Positions 49,785 to 59,846 are shown, counted from the stretch's first letter. The stretch is 64,000 nt of DNA from Pseudoalteromonas sp. GCY (GCF_016695175.1 NZ_CP068023.1:1999501-2063500), one strand, 5' to 3'. Numbers and translations are program-made. Notes: generated from the letters alone by a model not told the origin.

Positions 49785-50453
49785 TTGGTTGAACGCAAAA
49801 TAGGATGGCAAACTGGCACTGAGGAACAAATAGAAAAAGATGTAGATAGCGAAGCACAGCAAGTCGGTATCGTGAGCGGCCAAAACGTATTAATTAATGG
49901 TCGCACCGCAGTCCATAAAAACAGTGGTGGCATGCTAAATACCATAGATGTGTGCTGGACTAAGATTGGTAAAGTTGTTGTGCCAATTCCTTATAGCAAT
50001 CTCGCCAAATCAGGTGATGCAGCGAGCACGGCAAGCTCAGTAAAAATCAATGGCAATCCCGCAGCAAATATCAAAAGTAACTTTTCAAAAAGCACAGGTG
50101 ATCAACCCGGTAAAAAGAAAGGCATTGCCAGTGGCACAATCAAAGGCAAAGCAGAGTTTATTACCAGCTCTTTTGATGTGTATATCGAAGGAAAACCCGC
50201 CGTTCGCCAAGGAGATCTTATGATCTCTAACAGTAAAAATACGCCGCCTTCTCCCCTTAACCAACCGGGCGGTGCTACTCCTAGCTCACTGTCAGTGGCA
50301 AAAAGAGATGCAACGATTACTGAACAAGACCCAATCCAGAGTGCATTTGGTCTAAATAACCAAAGCAGCCGTAGTCTTATTTCACAGGGAAATTTCGTGA
50401 TAAAGCAAGGCGCAAACAAACAACAAAAAAAACTAGAACAGGGAGGGCAATAA
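49785..50453 (+). CDS. Truncated PAAR-like DUF4150 protein
   Basis: A DUF4150 protein lacking the N-terminal domain of the 340-residue copy at 41473. Homology begins at 49755 (K-P-I-D-D-A-R), immediately after the immunity gene stop, with no ATG in frame. The only start is TTG at 49785 without a clear ribosome-binding site, perhaps coupled to the upstream gene. The PAAR-like core is complete, so the product could still sharpen the spike. After residue about 175 the tail differs from the first copy (SAFGLNNQSSRSLISQG), matching a different effector. Confidence 0.65.
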   Translation: MVERKIGWQTGTEEQIEKDVDSEAQQVGIVSGQNVLINGRTAVHKNSGGMLNTIDVCWTKIGKVVVPIPYSNLAKSGDAASTASSVKINGNPAANIKSNFSKSTGDQPGKKKGIASGTIKGKAEFITSSFDVYIEGKPAVRQGDLMISNSKNTPPSPLNQPGGATPSSLSVAKRDATITEQDPIQSAFGLNNQSSRSLISQGNFVIKQGANKQQKKLEQGGQ

Positions 50454-50456
50454 AGC

Positions 50457-53400
50457 ATGGGCGCACATATTTTTAATACGGAACTCAACGACGAGCAAGC
50501 ACCTTGTACGCTGGAATTGCAACTTCAAGGATTAAATGGCAAAGATTGTACAGTGCCACTTGGTTTTGCTGAAGTTCAACGAGCGTCATCACCAAAACCG
50601 GATGACCAAATTCCTTTTGTAGAGACGGTAGAGTTACGTGTATTCTCAGAAGCTTCGCTTGATATTAATAAAGCAAAGGCACCTGAATACGTGCCCATGT
50701 TTAAAGATCAAAAAGAATTTCAAGAAGATGAGCCGGTTGGTTACTACTACTTTTTTGTTAATGGTTATTTGTGGCGAGAAATAGCTGCCATTTCAGGTGG
50801 CATGCTCAGTGAAGTTGACCTTCGTGAGTATCACGGTCAAAGCTTCAGGCCCAACAACGGCACGCATATGCCAAGACTCACACTACCAATTCGCGCAAAA
50901 GGCCTATTCTCAAACTCAACTTCTGTCGAAACCATGACTTATCAAGTTGCCTTTTCGCGCGTGCAATGGTCGTGGGATTACATCAGCGCGCTTGGAGATA
51001 TGAAACCTGATGACAGCCGCTTTGATAAAAAGCCAATGACGTCAAAGTGCCCAGACGAAGGTAAAGCCTCGACCTATCGTAGCGAGCGGATGCAAACCAT
51101 CGATTTTTCATCAGCCCCCAATTGGGACAGTATTGAAAACCTAAAAGCCAACGAAGACGGTGAACCCTGTATTTATCTACATGACGTTTTGGGGATAGCG
51201 CAAAAATATTATTTAGAAGGGGAAGCTGCATTACATAGCCTGAGAAATAGACAAACTGAGCTGTCTAAAAATGGGTTTCAAAAGTCAGCATTAATTGCTC
51301 ATAAGCTCCTTTTTGATGAGTCACTCTATGAAATTGATTACACAAAAATGAGAAACAGACTCGCAACAAACTTATATGAACAGAATGACAGTACTTCTAA
51401 AGTGCTCAGAAAGGCAGCAGCCTTAGTATCTGAGGATAAGTTAGAGCAATTTCTTCTAGGCGAAAAACCACAAGAAGTTGTTAACGAATTGCAGTCAATA
51501 ATTGATGCTAGAAATAACTTGTATGATATCTACAATAGAAAAATTGAGGCTCATAACACTCCACTTTCTAATCTTTGTTCTAGAAATAATATTGCGAGCC
51601 CGCCTATCCAAAAATCTGTACTAATCGATTTTAGTACACTTGAACAATCGGCTTTTGATGATGGACTAGGACTAACATCCGAACATTTTTTACTGTTGAC
51701 TATGCCCGACGATTCTATACCTTTATACATTGATTCAATGGTAAATAAAAAAGAGTTAACACGAATCAGAAAAGACCTACAGCTTCAACAAAGTAAAGCG
51801 CTAGAGTTTGTATGGCAACATTTTGACAATGAGAGTAGCTTTTTTAATGTTCTATTTTGTGCTCACCCAGATGCTTACGGAGATATGCTCAAAAGTTCCA
51901 TTTATGACGAAGAATTGATTTCCTCTGAGCTTGGCGAATTCACACCGGAAAAGTTTAAAAGTAATATCCAAGGTAATCAGCACATCAATATGGGAGGATC
52001 CATTTTTAATATTGCTAAAGGAGGAGCTGATATTTCACTAAAGGGTGTACAAGAGTATGTTGCACTTCAGCAACAGTTAGCTGTACTGAAATTTGAGAAG
52101 ATATCATCAAGTGAAAGACTATTACATATTGTTGGTGCAACGATAAAAGCGAGGTCTCCAAATTGGTTTGGTGAGTTAGAGATCCACTCTTTAGGAGCTA
52201 TACCAAACGATAGAGTCGCAATTACTAAAGAATTCGTTGATTTGCCTGTTTTGCAGAAGCTTGTTACGGGCGAGGCAAAAAAACCTTTTCAGCGGATACT
52301 CAGACAGGCAAGTAACGGAAAGCAAGCAAATATAGCAAAAAGAGATCTTGAAATTGTTGCTGGTGCATTAAAGCTAAAAATTAAAGGGCCTGGAAACAAA
52401 CCTCACAATGCTGAAATGTTAAAAAAGACCAAAGAGGTTATTATAGCTTTAGCATTGAGAGTTTCAGATATTAAGGAGGTTCAAGACACTGTGCTCAGAG
52501 GTAAAAGTGCGCTCACCATGCCAAAAACGTCACTTTATAAAGGTGGATTTGCTTTTAATGTGGCACAAGAGTTAGGCGGAGACTACTCCATAAACGGAAT
52601 ATCCTCTACAAAAGCAAACTTAGGTGCTCAGCTTATAAATAAATCCGTTGCCCATATTGTTTTTATGTTAGTTTCTTACAGTACCTATCTTGCTTATTCT
52701 GATTATAAAAAGAATTTTGAAGGCAAAGGAGATATATATGAGTATGAGAAGAACATCGCAATAATTGGAGCACAAATAGCGGCGTCGGTTTCACTTTTCA
52801 ATGCTATTAAACAAGTTAAAGAAGTGGAACATACTGCTAAACTTTGGCGTTTTAGATTGTTATACACGAAACTCAGACTTTTTAGTGGAATCGTCGGATT
52901 TGTAGGAGCTGATATATTATTAAAAGACGCTTTGAAGCTGATTGAGAGAAATGATACGGTAGCGGGTACGACAATGTTAATAGCTTCTGGTGTGACATTT
53001 TTTTCGGCGATATATGGTATATTTGCTGCCACAATGGGGCCGGTAGGTTGGGCTTTACTTGTTGGGAGTATACTAGCTACTATAATAGCTGAGTCATTAA
53101 TTGAGTCAAAGTTAGAAATCTGGGCTAAAAATGGTCCATTCTCAAAGGGTAGTGAAAACCTACCTGCTTTTACAAACCCTGAAAAGTATTATAATTATAT
53201 TAACTCTATACTTTTTGAGCCGAAACTCTCAATTTCCAGCTTAGGTGACAATGCTTATTTGGTAAAGGTGTTAACACCAAGGTTTGAGGTTGGGCTATCT
53301 GACTTGAGCCTAGTTGTTAGTTATGAGTATCGACATAAAGTGACACTTAATAAACATAAAGGAACATGGGTTTATGGGACTCAAGATTATAATCCTACTT

Positions 53401-53552
53401 TTTCTAAAGAAAATGAGCACCTTTCAGGTGACTTCTATTTCAAGATTCCAGATGATGTAACTAGCATTAGTATAAGTCCTAAGTTGATTTTAGATGATTA
53501 CATTACTCTCCCTGTAGATTATGAAAGTTATGAGACCGGTGGAGGTTATTGA
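50457..53552 (+). CDS. T6SS pore-forming-type effector 2
   Basis: A 1031-residue protein with the same plan as effector 1. The N-terminal 200 residues are related (VGYYYFFVNGYLWREI, MTYQVAFSRVQWSWDYI). A helical middle follows, then hydrophobic segments at about 730-750, 767-785, 810-825 and 838-884 (long GPVGWALLVGSILATIIAES stretch), and a soluble C-terminal beta domain. From about 51240 onward the DNA is markedly more AT-rich than the first part, as if a new toxin body had been joined to a local loading domain. GGGAGGG precedes the ATG. Two paralogous membrane proteins follow at once. Confidence 0.78.
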   Translation: MGAHIFNTELNDEQAPCTLELQLQGLNGKDCTVPLGFAEVQRASSPKPDDQIPFVETVELRVFSEASLDINKAKAPEYVPMFKDQKEFQEDEPVGYYYFFVNGYLWREIAAISGGMLSEVDLREYHGQSFRPNNGTHMPRLTLPIRAKGLFSNSTSVETMTYQVAFSRVQWSWDYISALGDMKPDDSRFDKKPMTSKCPDEGKASTYRSERMQTIDFSSAPNWDSIENLKANEDGEPCIYLHDVLGIAQKYYLEGEAALHSLRNRQTELSKNGFQKSALIAHKLLFDESLYEIDYTKMRNRLATNLYEQNDSTSKVLRKAAALVSEDKLEQFLLGEKPQEVVNELQSIIDARNNLYDIYNRKIEAHNTPLSNLCSRNNIASPPIQKSVLIDFSTLEQSAFDDGLGLTSEHFLLLTMPDDSIPLYIDSMVNKKELTRIRKDLQLQQSKALEFVWQHFDNESSFFNVLFCAHPDAYGDMLKSSIYDEELISSELGEFTPEKFKSNIQGNQHINMGGSIFNIAKGGADISLKGVQEYVALQQQLAVLKFEKISSSERLLHIVGATIKARSPNWFGELEIHSLGAIPNDRVAITKEFVDLPVLQKLVTGEAKKPFQRILRQASNGKQANIAKRDLEIVAGALKLKIKGPGNKPHNAEMLKKTKEVIIALALRVSDIKEVQDTVLRGKSALTMPKTSLYKGGFAFNVAQELGGDYSINGISSTKANLGAQLINKSVAHIVFMLVSYSTYLAYSDYKKNFEGKGDIYEYEKNIAIIGAQIAASVSLFNAIKQVKEVEHTAKLWRFRLLYTKLRLFSGIVGFVGADILLKDALKLIERNDTVAGTTMLIASGVTFFSAIYGIFAATMGPVGWALLVGSILATIIAESLIESKLEIWAKNGPFSKGSENLPAFTNPEKYYNYINSILFEPKLSISSLGDNAYLVKVLTPRFEVGLSDLSLVVSYEYRHKVTLNKHKGTWVYGTQDYNPTFSKENEHLSGDFYFKIPDDVTSISISPKLILDDYITLPVDYESYETGGGY

Positions 53553-53554
53553 AA

Positions 53555-54526
53555 GTGAGAAGTACACGTTACAATGGTTTTTTCGAAGAGTACAATATAT
53601 TGCACTTTATGGGGGGGAGAAAAAAAGGGCTGGCTTTATTTGACAGTGAAACGGATGGAGAGGATTTTCAAACGATCCAGCGGGAAATGTGGCGATTTCA
53701 CTTAGTGTTAGATGAAGGGGGGGTTAAACGATTTTTGATGTTTTTACCTCTAGGTTTATGCGGTGGACTATGGTTTCTCTTGTTATTTAATATTGTGTTG
53801 TATTTTTTTTTGGAAGATATCACTAATGAAGGGTTAATTGATCTTTTTTCTGGGCGATTTTTATTTAACTTAGTTATTTCGCTTTTTTTTCTGAATATTT
53901 ATCCATACTTTTTGAGAATGTTGGGGCATAAATACGCTTATTTCGATAGAGTTACACAAACCGTTAGTTTTAGTTTTGATGTTGGCTCAGACGAGCTGGA
54001 TGAGTTTGGCAATCAGTGTTTTCCATGGCTGGATATAGAAGCGGAAATTTTTGAGCAAATTGGCGATATGGGAGTCCCACGTTTTTTTGTCCGTTTAGTG
54101 CATAAAGAACGCGATAAATACCCAAAGGTAAGTCTTCGTATGGATGTCGTGGGAATACAAAACTCAGCTATGTACTGTCATTTAAGGTGGGAGCTGATAA
54201 TTCGACATATGGATAATACTAAACCATTACCAGATATTCCTATTTATGAGCTCGATAGAAGCAAAGATGACTTAACGAGGGAGTTTGATAAGCAAAACAA
54301 TCGACCAAAGCTTTTTTGGGCTGGGTTTAGTTTGGGAGAGCAGAGTCGATTAAAACGACTTTATGAAGAAGACGCTGCAGATTTTAACTTCACTTACGGC
54401 CCTGAACGTGAGGAAATTGTAAAGCCTTGGTTAAAGTGGAAACCAGATCTGACTCAAGAGCAGGTCAACAAAAAGCAAAGCTTTATAAAAGTCGCGTTAA
54501 TACAGGTTCTAACAGGGTTACCATAA
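53555..54526 (+). CDS. Membrane immunity protein 2a (DUF6708-like)
   Basis: A 323-residue protein with two membrane helices (about 67-90 and 103-125) and a cytosolic C-terminal domain (YFDRVTQTVSFSF, WELIIRHMDNTKPLPD). It is a clear paralogue of the next gene and shares the layout of the immunity proteins for effector 1. GGAGG at 53541-53545 serves the GTG at 53555 best; the TTG at 53549, overlapping the effector stop, is too close. The DNA is very AT-rich. Immunity against effector 2 is inferred from position and topology. Confidence 0.72.
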   Translation: MRSTRYNGFFEEYNILHFMGGRKKGLALFDSETDGEDFQTIQREMWRFHLVLDEGGVKRFLMFLPLGLCGGLWFLLLFNIVLYFFLEDITNEGLIDLFSGRFLFNLVISLFFLNIYPYFLRMLGHKYAYFDRVTQTVSFSFDVGSDELDEFGNQCFPWLDIEAEIFEQIGDMGVPRFFVRLVHKERDKYPKVSLRMDVVGIQNSAMYCHLRWELIIRHMDNTKPLPDIPIYELDRSKDDLTREFDKQNNRPKLFWAGFSLGEQSRLKRLYEEDAADFNFTYGPEREEIVKPWLKWKPDLTQEQVNKKQSFIKVALIQVLTGLP

Positions 54527-54558
54527 CAGTTACTACAGCTTTTTCAGGGAGGAAAATA

Positions 54559-55518
54559 GTGAACACACTTCAGAAAAATAGTTTCTTTAATCGGTTTTAT
54601 AGTGAGCATAGTTTTAAAGGTGGAATCGATGAAAATAGATTTGGGTTTGCAATTTTTAGAAAGTTTCATAAACCAAATGAAAGTAGCTACTTTAATTCAA
54701 AGCAAAGATATTTGTACATAGCAAATCCTCAAAGTTTAAGATTGATTCTGCTTCTTCTTCCTGCTTGGATTTCTGTCGCACTTTGGCTCTACCTATTTTT
54801 AAACTTATTGATTCTTATGGTCGAGGGTGAATCTTTTTTTTGGGGTATACTGGTTATCATACCAATGTATTCTATTTTAGTGCTAAATTTTACAGGTTTA
54901 TTTTATGATCGAATAAAATATAAAGGAGCTTATTTCGACCGAGTAAATAGAATGGTGAGCTTTACATGGAATATAAGCAATGCTGAAGAATTTGATGGTT
55001 TTGGTAATCCAACATTCGATTGGGATAATATAGAATGCCGAATTAAAAATGAGTTTGGAGCGCTAGGTATTATGAAAGCGTTTATTGAAATCAGACATAA
55101 AGATTTCGAGCGTTACCCGAATGCGAAACTAACAATAAATGCCTCTGGTGATACGTCGAAGCCTGTGCGATGTTTTTTGGAATGGGAGTCGATTGTTAGG
55201 CACATGGAGCAAGATAAACCTTTACCTGATACACCAGAATACGAGCTGTATCGAGAACTGGATCCAATCACTAAGTCTTTTGATGAAAGCAATGGTCGAC
55301 CAAAAGGCTTTTGGACACAATTCAGCCTTGAACAGCAAAGAGAAATTGAAGAGCAAATATTTCGAGAGGCTTTAAAATTTGACTGGTCTGAGGCCAAAGT
55401 TCAACCAGAAATTACAAAGCCGTGGGAAGTATGGACCCCTGATCCCAAACGGCCACCCAAGCCAAGAGGTATGTTCACCATGATAATGTTACAGCTAGTA
55501 TTTTGCTATCCGGAATAG
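54559..55518 (+). CDS. Membrane immunity protein 2b (DUF6708-like)
   Basis: A 319-residue paralogue of the preceding protein (YFDRVNRMVSFTW, LEWESIVRHMEQDKPLPD), with two membrane helices at about 65-90 and 93-120. The GTG at 54559 has GGGAGG at 54548-54553. A longer in-frame start at 54427 lies inside the previous gene and is rejected. It may be a second immunity gene for effector 2 or a retained gene for an earlier one. Confidence 0.72.
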   Translation: MNTLQKNSFFNRFYSEHSFKGGIDENRFGFAIFRKFHKPNESSYFNSKQRYLYIANPQSLRLILLLLPAWISVALWLYLFLNLLILMVEGESFFWGILVIIPMYSILVLNFTGLFYDRIKYKGAYFDRVNRMVSFTWNISNAEEFDGFGNPTFDWDNIECRIKNEFGALGIMKAFIEIRHKDFERYPNAKLTINASGDTSKPVRCFLEWESIVRHMEQDKPLPDTPEYELYRELDPITKSFDESNGRPKGFWTQFSLEQQREIEEQIFREALKFDWSEAKVQPEITKPWEVWTPDPKRPPKPRGMFTMIMLQLVFCYPE

Positions 55519-55626
55519 GAGTTGTGGATAGCTTTTAACTTCTGATGCTTTTATAGGCTCGGCAGCAACACCCGGTTGCGAGCGTATTTAGCCTCATACA
55601 AACCTAGATTGATTTAGTCTGCGCTC

Positions 55627-56151
55627 CGGGCGTCAACATGGCAGCAAAAAATGGAAAATGCGTTAACCGATTTTTATAGTATGTTGTACTCGCCAGCGAT
55701 AAATATTCAAAGATTTTTAAGTGTGTTTAAAGTGCAGGTAAGCGCGCCACTAACCAATGAATTAGAAGGGTTTTCTGATCGTTTCTACTGGTCAAAAGAA
55801 GGTGATGATAAAATACAGGAGATAAATCATCATCAGTTGGCCAAGCTTAGCAGTGGTTGGAAGCTATATCCTAATCGAACCGGTTATTACTTTGAGTTCA
55901 CTGAAGGAAAACTCTGTGAACTGCTAAACCTAGAAGTTGGTAGCTCTATTGAGTTGATCATAGAAGTAGAAAGTTATCCCAATGGCAAAGGTAAAAAAGT
56001 GATCGAGAGCGCTACAGAGTTGTACTCCTTGCCGACGGTGGTGACCAAAAAAGACGATGGTTATTTGATCACTAAAGGGGTTAGATACATTAAAGAACTT
56101 TCAAGATTAAATCAAAAGTTCAGATTTCCTGAAAGGCCGCCAATAAGATAG
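55627..56151 (+). pseudogene. Orphan C-terminal tail of effector 1
   Basis: Homologous at DNA and protein level to 45777-46301, the last about 170 residues of effector 1 (LTDFYSMLYSP...FPERPPIR). It begins abruptly at CGGGCGTCAACATGGCAGC with no ribosome-binding site. The ATG at 55651 has no leader and is probably not used. The hydrophobic pore segments are absent. It is directly followed by immunity copy 4 with the same 13-base spacer as in module 1. The 55519-55626 stretch before it is non-coding, with an imperfect hairpin (GCTC...GAGC, about 55557-55583). Confidence 0.8.
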
Positions 56152-56164
56152 AAGGAAACGAAGA

Positions 56165-57121
56165 ATGAAAAAGATTGAAGAGATGACTCAAGAAGAGCGG
56201 GATATTTATTTAATAGAAAGGGCTAAAGAAAGAAACAGAAAATACCGCGAAGAAGCTACCGAAGAAGAAAAAGAAGACTTTGCAAAAACTGACGCATATA
56301 TAGATAGAGAAACAGGTTACCGTCTTAGCGGTATTTTTTATGAAGAACTACCAAAAGATCATCTTCATAACTTAAGCTATGAGGAACGCTTAAGCAAGGC
56401 TGAAGAACTAAACGGTTGTAAGTTTAAAGACACAAAACCCTGTAAAGACGCATTTGCACCGAGAGACGACTTTAGTGGCGTAAGTTACCCTAGCCAATGC
56501 GATGGTAGGGTTGTTTCCGTACCGCGCTCACCGGGATTATGGTCTATTAGGCTACATGGGTTGGTATTAGGCCCTATCATTGGGATTTGTCTGTTAGGGG
56601 TAAGTATGACAGACGACAGTATGCCAGCTTGGCATTCATGGTTGGGGCTGTTTTTACTGACTGCATTCCCTTTAATATTGTACAAATTAGGGAATGCAAT
56701 TCGTATTGTGGATGCAATCGAGTTTAACCGTCATACCGGATTGGTAAGAACGCCTTACACCTTATTCAGAAAGCCATTTTATATCCCCATTGAAGACCTA
56801 GAGTATGTCGTCGGTCCAGAAGTAAAAAATATGCGAGGCAGCGCATCGATGCAAACGGGTTACTTAAGTTGTAGAAAATACCCCGAGCACTATTGGTTTG
56901 GAAATCGTATAGGTATTGCAGGAGGTGGCGATACTCACGATTGGTCACAAATGAATAGATTTATGGATACTACTCAACCAATCAACCGCTATTATTATAA
57001 AGCTATGGAGTATACGTTTAAGAAGAATAGGAATGCTCACGGCAATGGCCCATTTCCAGAGGTGATGAAAAAGTACTTTGATGCAGATGACTGCCAAGTA
57101 AATCGCATGGAAGTGTGGTGA
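56165..57121 (+). CDS. Membrane immunity protein, copy 4
   Basis: A 318-residue homologue of the proteins at 46315 and 48794. The N-terminal third matches copy 3, whereas the first membrane helix differs (SIRLHGLVLGPIIGICLLG). The C-terminal half is nearly the same in all copies. It follows the orphan effector tail and has no complete effector partner here, so it is most likely a retained immunity gene against the replaced effector. A 217-bp gap without a visible gene follows. Confidence 0.75.
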   Translation: MKKIEEMTQEERDIYLIERAKERNRKYREEATEEEKEDFAKTDAYIDRETGYRLSGIFYEELPKDHLHNLSYEERLSKAEELNGCKFKDTKPCKDAFAPRDDFSGVSYPSQCDGRVVSVPRSPGLWSIRLHGLVLGPIIGICLLGVSMTDDSMPAWHSWLGLFLLTAFPLILYKLGNAIRIVDAIEFNRHTGLVRTPYTLFRKPFYIPIEDLEYVVGPEVKNMRGSASMQTGYLSCRKYPEHYWFGNRIGIAGGGDTHDWSQMNRFMDTTQPINRYYYKAMEYTFKKNRNAHGNGPFPEVMKKYFDADDCQVNRMEVW

Positions 57122-57338
57122 TACGAATTCTAAAAACTTTTATCTGTAGATACGCGGGTCTCAGCATGATAGCTATTTCAACAAGCAATCCAATTTAATA
57201 TCAGTCTCCAATTAGGTGGATACCAAGGTACCAGTAATAAAGCGGGTATTCATTTTTGGCCGTCTAGAGTGCATGTTAAGTTTTTGTGGCAAAGCAGCTG
57301 CATGTACTAAATGAGCCAAAAATTTAGGAGATTATGTA

Positions 57339-59846
57339 ATGGATAGAAAATGGTTATTACCATCATTATTGGCATCAAGTAGCCTTCTGGTCGCATGTGG
57401 GGGCGGTAGTGATGACGAACCGCAACCTGGCGATAACACCGGAGCCAAAGGTTCAATAAAAGTCATGGTACAGGGCTTACCCGCAGGTGCCGAGGCAGAC
57501 CTAACGTTAACAGGTCCTTCAAACTATAGCGAAGATATTTCTACTACCACTACACTCAACGCGCTTGCTACGGGTGAATATAAGCTAACCGCTACCTCTC
57601 GTTCTGTAAATCAGGCACTTTATCAACCTAATGAAGAATCAATTACCGTTGATTTAAGCAGCAATGAAGAAGAAACGATCACCATCACCTACCGGACATC
57701 GGTCAATGCTGAGGGAACGGTAACGGGATTCGGCAGTGTGTATGTGAACGGTGTACGCTATGAAACGACACCAGAGCAACAAGCAAACCTTAAAGTCGGT
57801 ATGCAGGTTAATTTACAAGGTAAACAAGGAGCTGATGGTGGCTTTGCGGTTGCAGACTCTATTACCTACGACGCAACCGCTAAAGGTGTAGTGACCGCAG
57901 TAGACTATGCAAATCAAACAATTACCGTTTTGGGTCAAGAATTTGGTGTTGATAAGCGCACAAAGCTCACTATCGCATTTACTGAGTTAAATACGGGAGA
58001 CTTTGTTGAGATCAGTGCGCTGCATCAAGGGCAGGGTCAATACACCGCTACCCGTATCGATGTTGAAGAACTAAATGGAGAGTTTGAGGTTGAAGGCAAA
58101 GTTTCTGAACTAAACCTCGATGCCAAGACATTTAAATTAGGGGCGCTTATTGTCGACTACAGCCAAGCGACAGAGGTTGAAGGCACAATAGAAAATGATG
58201 CAATAGTAGAAGTGGAAGCATCAAACTTACCTGTAGAAGGCGTTTTACTTGCGGATAGCATCGAAGTTGAAAGCGCCAATTCAGCGCCTTCGGGAGCGGT
58301 GGCTAAATTCGAAGGCATAGTAACGCAAGTCAGTGACGATGCTTTTGCAATTGGCGGCCATAATTTTATATTGAGCGATGAGACTGACTTTAAGAAAGGC
58401 GACGATGACGACTTAAAAGTCGGTATGCGTGTATTTGTACTTGCCGTTGTTACAGATGATGGTCTGATTGCAAAAAAAGTACGCTTCGACAAACAGTCAG
58501 AAATAGAACTAACTGGTGTCATTGACGCAATTGATCTTGAAGCACAAACACTAACGGTATTTGGTAGCAGTTATTTTGTAGATAACTATACCCAATTTGA
58601 AGATGAGTCAGATGCTGAGGACAAAGAGTTAAAACTCGAGAAGCTTAATATTGGCGATGTCGTTGAAATTGAAGCTTTTGGCTTTGAAGATGCTTATGTC
58701 GTGAGAGACTTAGAGCGCATCTCTGCGAGTGATTTTAATGATCAGCAAGAGCATGAAGTTGAAGGAAAAGTTACTGCTGTGAATGCAGCTGAGCAGACAA
58801 TCACTGTTGGTAAACTGGTCTTTGCTATCAATGGAGCAACCGAACTTGAGCTTGAGAGTGATGTTGATCTAACGAAATTTTTTGAACAAGTGGCAGCAGG
58901 TGATATCGCGGAAGTTGACTATGTGATCCAAGGTGATGCACTTATCGCCACGAAAGTCGAGGTTGACGACAAAGACGACGACTTTGATGACCGAACTTTT
59001 GAATTAACAGGTAAAGTTTCGGACTTTAACCCTGTCGATGCAACTTTTAGCCTCAATGGTAAAACCGTGTTTTTTGATGAAAACACCGAGTTTAAAAACG
59101 GCATATTTGTTAATGACGACTTCGTTGAAGTCAAAGCGATTCAGCGTGCCGACGGCTCAGTTTTTGCGCTTAAAATTGAAATCGAATCTGAAGACGGCAT
59201 TGAGCTTGAAGTTGAAGGTGACGTCACCAACTTCGTCTCAGCGTCTGAGTTTATGGTGAACGGCATTTCAATTACCACGGATAACAATACTGAGTTTAAA
59301 GATGGAAGCAGTGAAAACTTAGCTAATGGCGTCTCTGTTGAAGTCGAAGGGGTGTTAACCGAAGATAACGTACTATTGGCTAAGAAAGTTGAATTTGATG
59401 ATGACGATGCCGAAGAATTAGAGATTGCGGGGGTTATCGAAGACTTAGTTAAGGACTCTCCGTTTGATTATCAGTTCAATCTCGGCGCGCAACGTGTTCA
59501 AGTTAACGCAAACACAGAGTTTAAGCATGGTAATTTTGAAAAACTAGACAATGGTTTAGAAGTGGAAGTCGAAGGATACACCACAGATGGCGTGACAGTG
59601 GTTGCTAAAGAGCTAAAGTTTCAAGCAATAAAATATGTAGAAGTTGAGGGTTTAATCACGCAAGTTGATTCAGCAACCATGTTTTATGTACTTGGCCAAA
59701 AAATTAAAGTGTCTGAGCAAACTCAGTTTGAAGATGGTGGTCAGTCTGATATTGCAACGGGTAAAAACGTTGAAGTGGAGGGGTATTTAGTAACCGAGGA
59801 TGGTGAAACTTATATTCAAGCTGAAAAAGTAGAGTTCGAAGACTAA
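57339..59846 (+). CDS. DUF5666-repeat lipoprotein
   Basis: An 835-residue lipoprotein with lipobox LVACG (about C20) followed by GGGSDDEPQPGD. After a small beta domain (residues about 35-125) come roughly eight repeats of about 70-85 residues built on the DUF5666 pattern (EGTVTGFGSVYVNGVRYET, LKVGMQV, VEVEG...A-x-x-V-E-F). The repeats are very acidic. DUF5666 proteins are surface or periplasmic beta proteins of unknown function. Its own terminator follows. There is no link to the T6SS beyond proximity. Confidence 0.88.
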   Translation: MDRKWLLPSLLASSSLLVACGGGSDDEPQPGDNTGAKGSIKVMVQGLPAGAEADLTLTGPSNYSEDISTTTTLNALATGEYKLTATSRSVNQALYQPNEESITVDLSSNEEETITITYRTSVNAEGTVTGFGSVYVNGVRYETTPEQQANLKVGMQVNLQGKQGADGGFAVADSITYDATAKGVVTAVDYANQTITVLGQEFGVDKRTKLTIAFTELNTGDFVEISALHQGQGQYTATRIDVEELNGEFEVEGKVSELNLDAKTFKLGALIVDYSQATEVEGTIENDAIVEVEASNLPVEGVLLADSIEVESANSAPSGAVAKFEGIVTQVSDDAFAIGGHNFILSDETDFKKGDDDDLKVGMRVFVLAVVTDDGLIAKKVRFDKQSEIELTGVIDAIDLEAQTLTVFGSSYFVDNYTQFEDESDAEDKELKLEKLNIGDVVEIEAFGFEDAYVVRDLERISASDFNDQQEHEVEGKVTAVNAAEQTITVGKLVFAINGATELELESDVDLTKFFEQVAAGDIAEVDYVIQGDALIATKVEVDDKDDDFDDRTFELTGKVSDFNPVDATFSLNGKTVFFDENTEFKNGIFVNDDFVEVKAIQRADGSVFALKIEIESEDGIELEVEGDVTNFVSASEFMVNGISITTDNNTEFKDGSSENLANGVSVEVEGVLTEDNVLLAKKVEFDDDDAEELEIAGVIEDLVKDSPFDYQFNLGAQRVQVNANTEFKHGNFEKLDNGLEVEVEGYTTDGVTVVAKELKFQAIKYVEVEGLITQVDSATMFYVLGQKIKVSEQTQFEDGGQSDIATGKNVEVEGYLVTEDGETYIQAEKVEFED

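Noticed and set aside
54427..54558. Longer start for immunity gene 2b
   Set aside because: It overlaps the previous gene by 100 bases and reads as a low-complexity basic leader. The GTG at 54559 has a strong GGGAGG.
55557..55583. Possible integron attC-like site (GCTC...GCAAC...GTTGC...GAGC)
   Set aside because: The bases do not fit the RYYYAAC and GTTRRRY core sites, and no cassette structure surrounds it. Kept only as an imperfect hairpin.
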